A program made the position numbers and the translations under genes. Shown here piece by piece: positions 42,823-44,414 of a stretch of DNA of 44,414 nt; the stretch's first letter is position 1; each line of letters begins with the position of its first letter. The stretch is from Candidatus Aminicenantota bacterium (lineage in GTDB: Bacteria; Acidobacteriota; Aminicenantia; UBA2199). The notes below the pieces were generated by a model. It made no database searches and was not told where the DNA came from. It saw only the letters and a list, made by a program, of their open reading frames with translations. The stretch is taken from NCBI GenBank assembly GCA_022865785.1, contig JALHTJ010000039.1:1-44414 (forward strand). Direction: 5' to 3'.

Positions 42823-44145
42823 TTAGTTGATATAACCCAGCGCCTTCAGCTCTTCAATGGCTTCACGGTCGGCGGCCTGGTTGCGCACCTTTTTTTTGTT
42901 CTTGTCCAGGGAATAAAGCGAATATTTCAATTTGCGGCTTAACTTGAAAACATCCTGAAGCGGCCGTCCGTCCATGTTCCTGTCCACCGGCAGGCCGAAC
43001 AAATAAAGGATCGTGGGCGCGATATCATAGATGCAGGCATTGATCTTGCCGGGCTTGACCGACGGGCCTTTAACCAGCAAAATACCGGGAGGTGCCTCCA
43101 TATCTTTGGGCAAGTCATAATGGTTGTAGCCGCCGGGGTAGAGGCTGAAACCATGATCCGACATGATGAAGAAATACGCATCCTTGAATTTCGGGTCGTT
43201 CAGGTATTTTTGCAGCAAACGGTCCATGTAGCGGTACACCGGCTCCAGCTCCTGGGAGATACGGCCAATGACTTCATGCTGCTTTTCAACCGACATGTTC
43301 CAGGTCTCACCCTCGGGGAACGTGGATTTGATGTATTCGTCGTCGAACAGGCGCAGCACCAAATGCTGGACGATATCGGGCAGGCGGAAATAGGTCAGGT
43401 ACAGATCGGCTTGCTTGCTCTTGAAAAGGGTGTCAGTGACGTCTTCGATCAGGGCATCCTGCATGACGAAGGTGCGCGAGTTCTGCAATGTGAAAGATTT
43501 TCGGACATCCTTGCCGGGATTGATTTTTTTGAACAACTTGATAAAATCGGGCATGCCGATGCGCTCGATGGTCCGGCCGTAATCGCGGCGGATGACCTTT
43601 TTCAGGCGGTAAAAATCCATGCCGGGAGTGACCGTGTCGACATAATCGTTGGCGAACTCGGGCTTCTTGATTATGATCTGGCGGAAGCGGTCCGAGACCA
43701 TCACGCCGTTAAACTGATCGGGAGGATAGGTGACGTACCAATTGATGACCACACTGCGCATGCCGAAACGGTCGAGCATCTGCCACAGGGACGGCTCGCG
43801 TTTTTCCGAATTGGAAAACGGGACCTCGAGGTTGTTATCCTTCAGGTAAGTGAAATCCAGAATTCCGTGTTTCTTCATGGTTTTGCCGGTGGCGATACTG
43901 GTCCAGATCACCGAGGACTTGGTGGGCTTGTCGGTTTTGAAGTCGGCCCAGGCGCTTGTTTCCTTGAGTTGCTTTAAAAAAGGCAATTTGCCGGCGGCGA
44001 TAAGCGGATCGATGGTAGGCCAGTTGGCGCCGTCGAAACCCAAAATGACTACCTGAATTTTTTCCTTTTTCCCTGAGCCGCAGGTCAGCAGGGAAAGGGC
44101 GGCCGCGAGCACAAAAGTCATTTTTATGGATTTCTTCAAGGTCAT
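42823..44145 (-). CDS. alkaline-phosphatase-superfamily (type I phosphodiesterase/nucleotide-pyrophosphatase-like) lipoprotein
   Basis: Lipobox LLTCGSG; VVILGFDGANWPTIDPLI; PTKSSVIWTSIATGK; FIMSDHGF; LKALGYIN end. Confidence 0.9.
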   Translation of the reverse strand: MTLKKSIKMTFVLAAALSLLTCGSGKKEKIQVVILGFDGANWPTIDPLIAAGKLPFLKQLKETSAWADFKTDKPTKSSVIWTSIATGKTMKKHGILDFTYLKDNNLEVPFSNSEKREPSLWQMLDRFGMRSVVINWYVTYPPDQFNGVMVSDRFRQIIIKKPEFANDYVDTVTPGMDFYRLKKVIRRDYGRTIERIGMPDFIKLFKKINPGKDVRKSFTLQNSRTFVMQDALIEDVTDTLFKSKQADLYLTYFRLPDIVQHLVLRLFDDEYIKSTFPEGETWNMSVEKQHEVIGRISQELEPVYRYMDRLLQKYLNDPKFKDAYFFIMSDHGFSLYPGGYNHYDLPKDMEAPPGILLVKGPSVKPGKINACIYDIAPTILYLFGLPVDRNMDGRPLQDVFKLSRKLKYSLYSLDKNKKKVRNQAADREAIEELKALGYIN

Positions 44146-44151
44146 GAAAAA

Positions 44152-44181
44152 ATTATATCACATCAATATAAAACCTGTCAA
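44152..44181 (-). promoter_or_regulatory. promoter TTGACA-N18-(TGA)TATAAT, 6 nt before ATG 44145
   Basis: Reverse strand TTGACAGGTTTTATATTGATGTGATATAATTTTTTCATG. Confidence 0.7.
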
Positions 44182-44261
44182 TTCATATATCTATCTTCTG
44201 CCCTTTTCGGCAGTGTGCCTGCCTCCCCTAGGAGCAAAGTCAATTGGAGTTCTTGGTAAAA

Positions 44262-44414
44262 TCAAACCAGTCGGGCCTGGAAACGCTCCAGAAATTCCTG
44301 CACCGAGAAAATCTTCTTCATGCCGAATTGGTGGACCGAATTATCGGAAATGTCCCTGACCCGGGCGGCGATGAAATCCAGGTTGGTTTCAGGGTCCTTG
44401 CCGGCGTTGCAGAC
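44262..44414 (-). CDS. C-terminal fragment of an unidentified protein (truncated by window edge)
   Basis: Open on reverse strand from the window end to TGA 44264-44262: VCNAGKDPETNLDFIAARVRDISDNSVHQFGMKKIFSVQEFLERFQARLV*. Confidence 0.55.
   Translation of the reverse strand, partial: VCNAGKDPETNLDFIAARVRDISDNSVHQFGMKKIFSVQEFLERFQARLV

Noticed and set aside
43120-43977. 285-aa + strand ORF
   Set aside because: Antisense to the phosphodiesterase-like gene 42823-44145, which has clear motifs and a promoter.
1-44414. Search for tRNA/rRNA, CRISPR repeats, transposases, integrases, toxin-antitoxin or phage-defence genes
   Set aside because: None recognised by eye; short or degenerate cases cannot be excluded without tRNAscan-SE, CRISPR finders and HMM searches.

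Overview
This 44.4-kb window reads as a bacterial cell-surface glycan or glycolipid locus with about 33 genes. It contains:
- an asparagine synthase (AsnB type) inside a methyltransferase/epimerase run;
- four extended-SDR sugar epimerase/dehydratases;
- three SAM methyltransferases, one NoeA-like;
- six polytopic GT-C-like (GT39/ArnT-like) membrane proteins and one ALG5/DPM1-like GT2;
- a NodU-type carbamoyltransferase with SxtJ-like and DUF5989-like membrane partners;
- two SGNH hydrolases and three alkaline-phosphatase-superfamily (sulfatase/phosphodiesterase-like) enzymes;
- two GMC oxidoreductases, each next to a small protein and sugar epimerase(s);
- two paralogous secreted propeller-like/PKD/FN3 proteins;
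- a PHP + HATPase + cNMP-binding signalling cluster;
- an RND-type periplasmic adaptor apparently fused to an outer-membrane beta-barrel.
No rRNA, tRNA, CRISPR array, transposase or phage gene was recognised. The signals judged most worth follow-up are:
(1) a recurrent leaderless promoter layout, TTGaca-N17/18-TAnnnT-N6..11-ATG, at nine starts on both strands;
(2) the adaptor/beta-barrel fusion;
(3) a ~173-bp long-hairpin element at 39.4-39.6 kb;
(4) duplicated GMC-oxidoreductase/small-protein/epimerase modules;
(5) small ORFs missed by the 60-aa ORF cutoff, at 20796-20963 and 28866-29024.
All family names come from motif recognition by eye. No database search was run.
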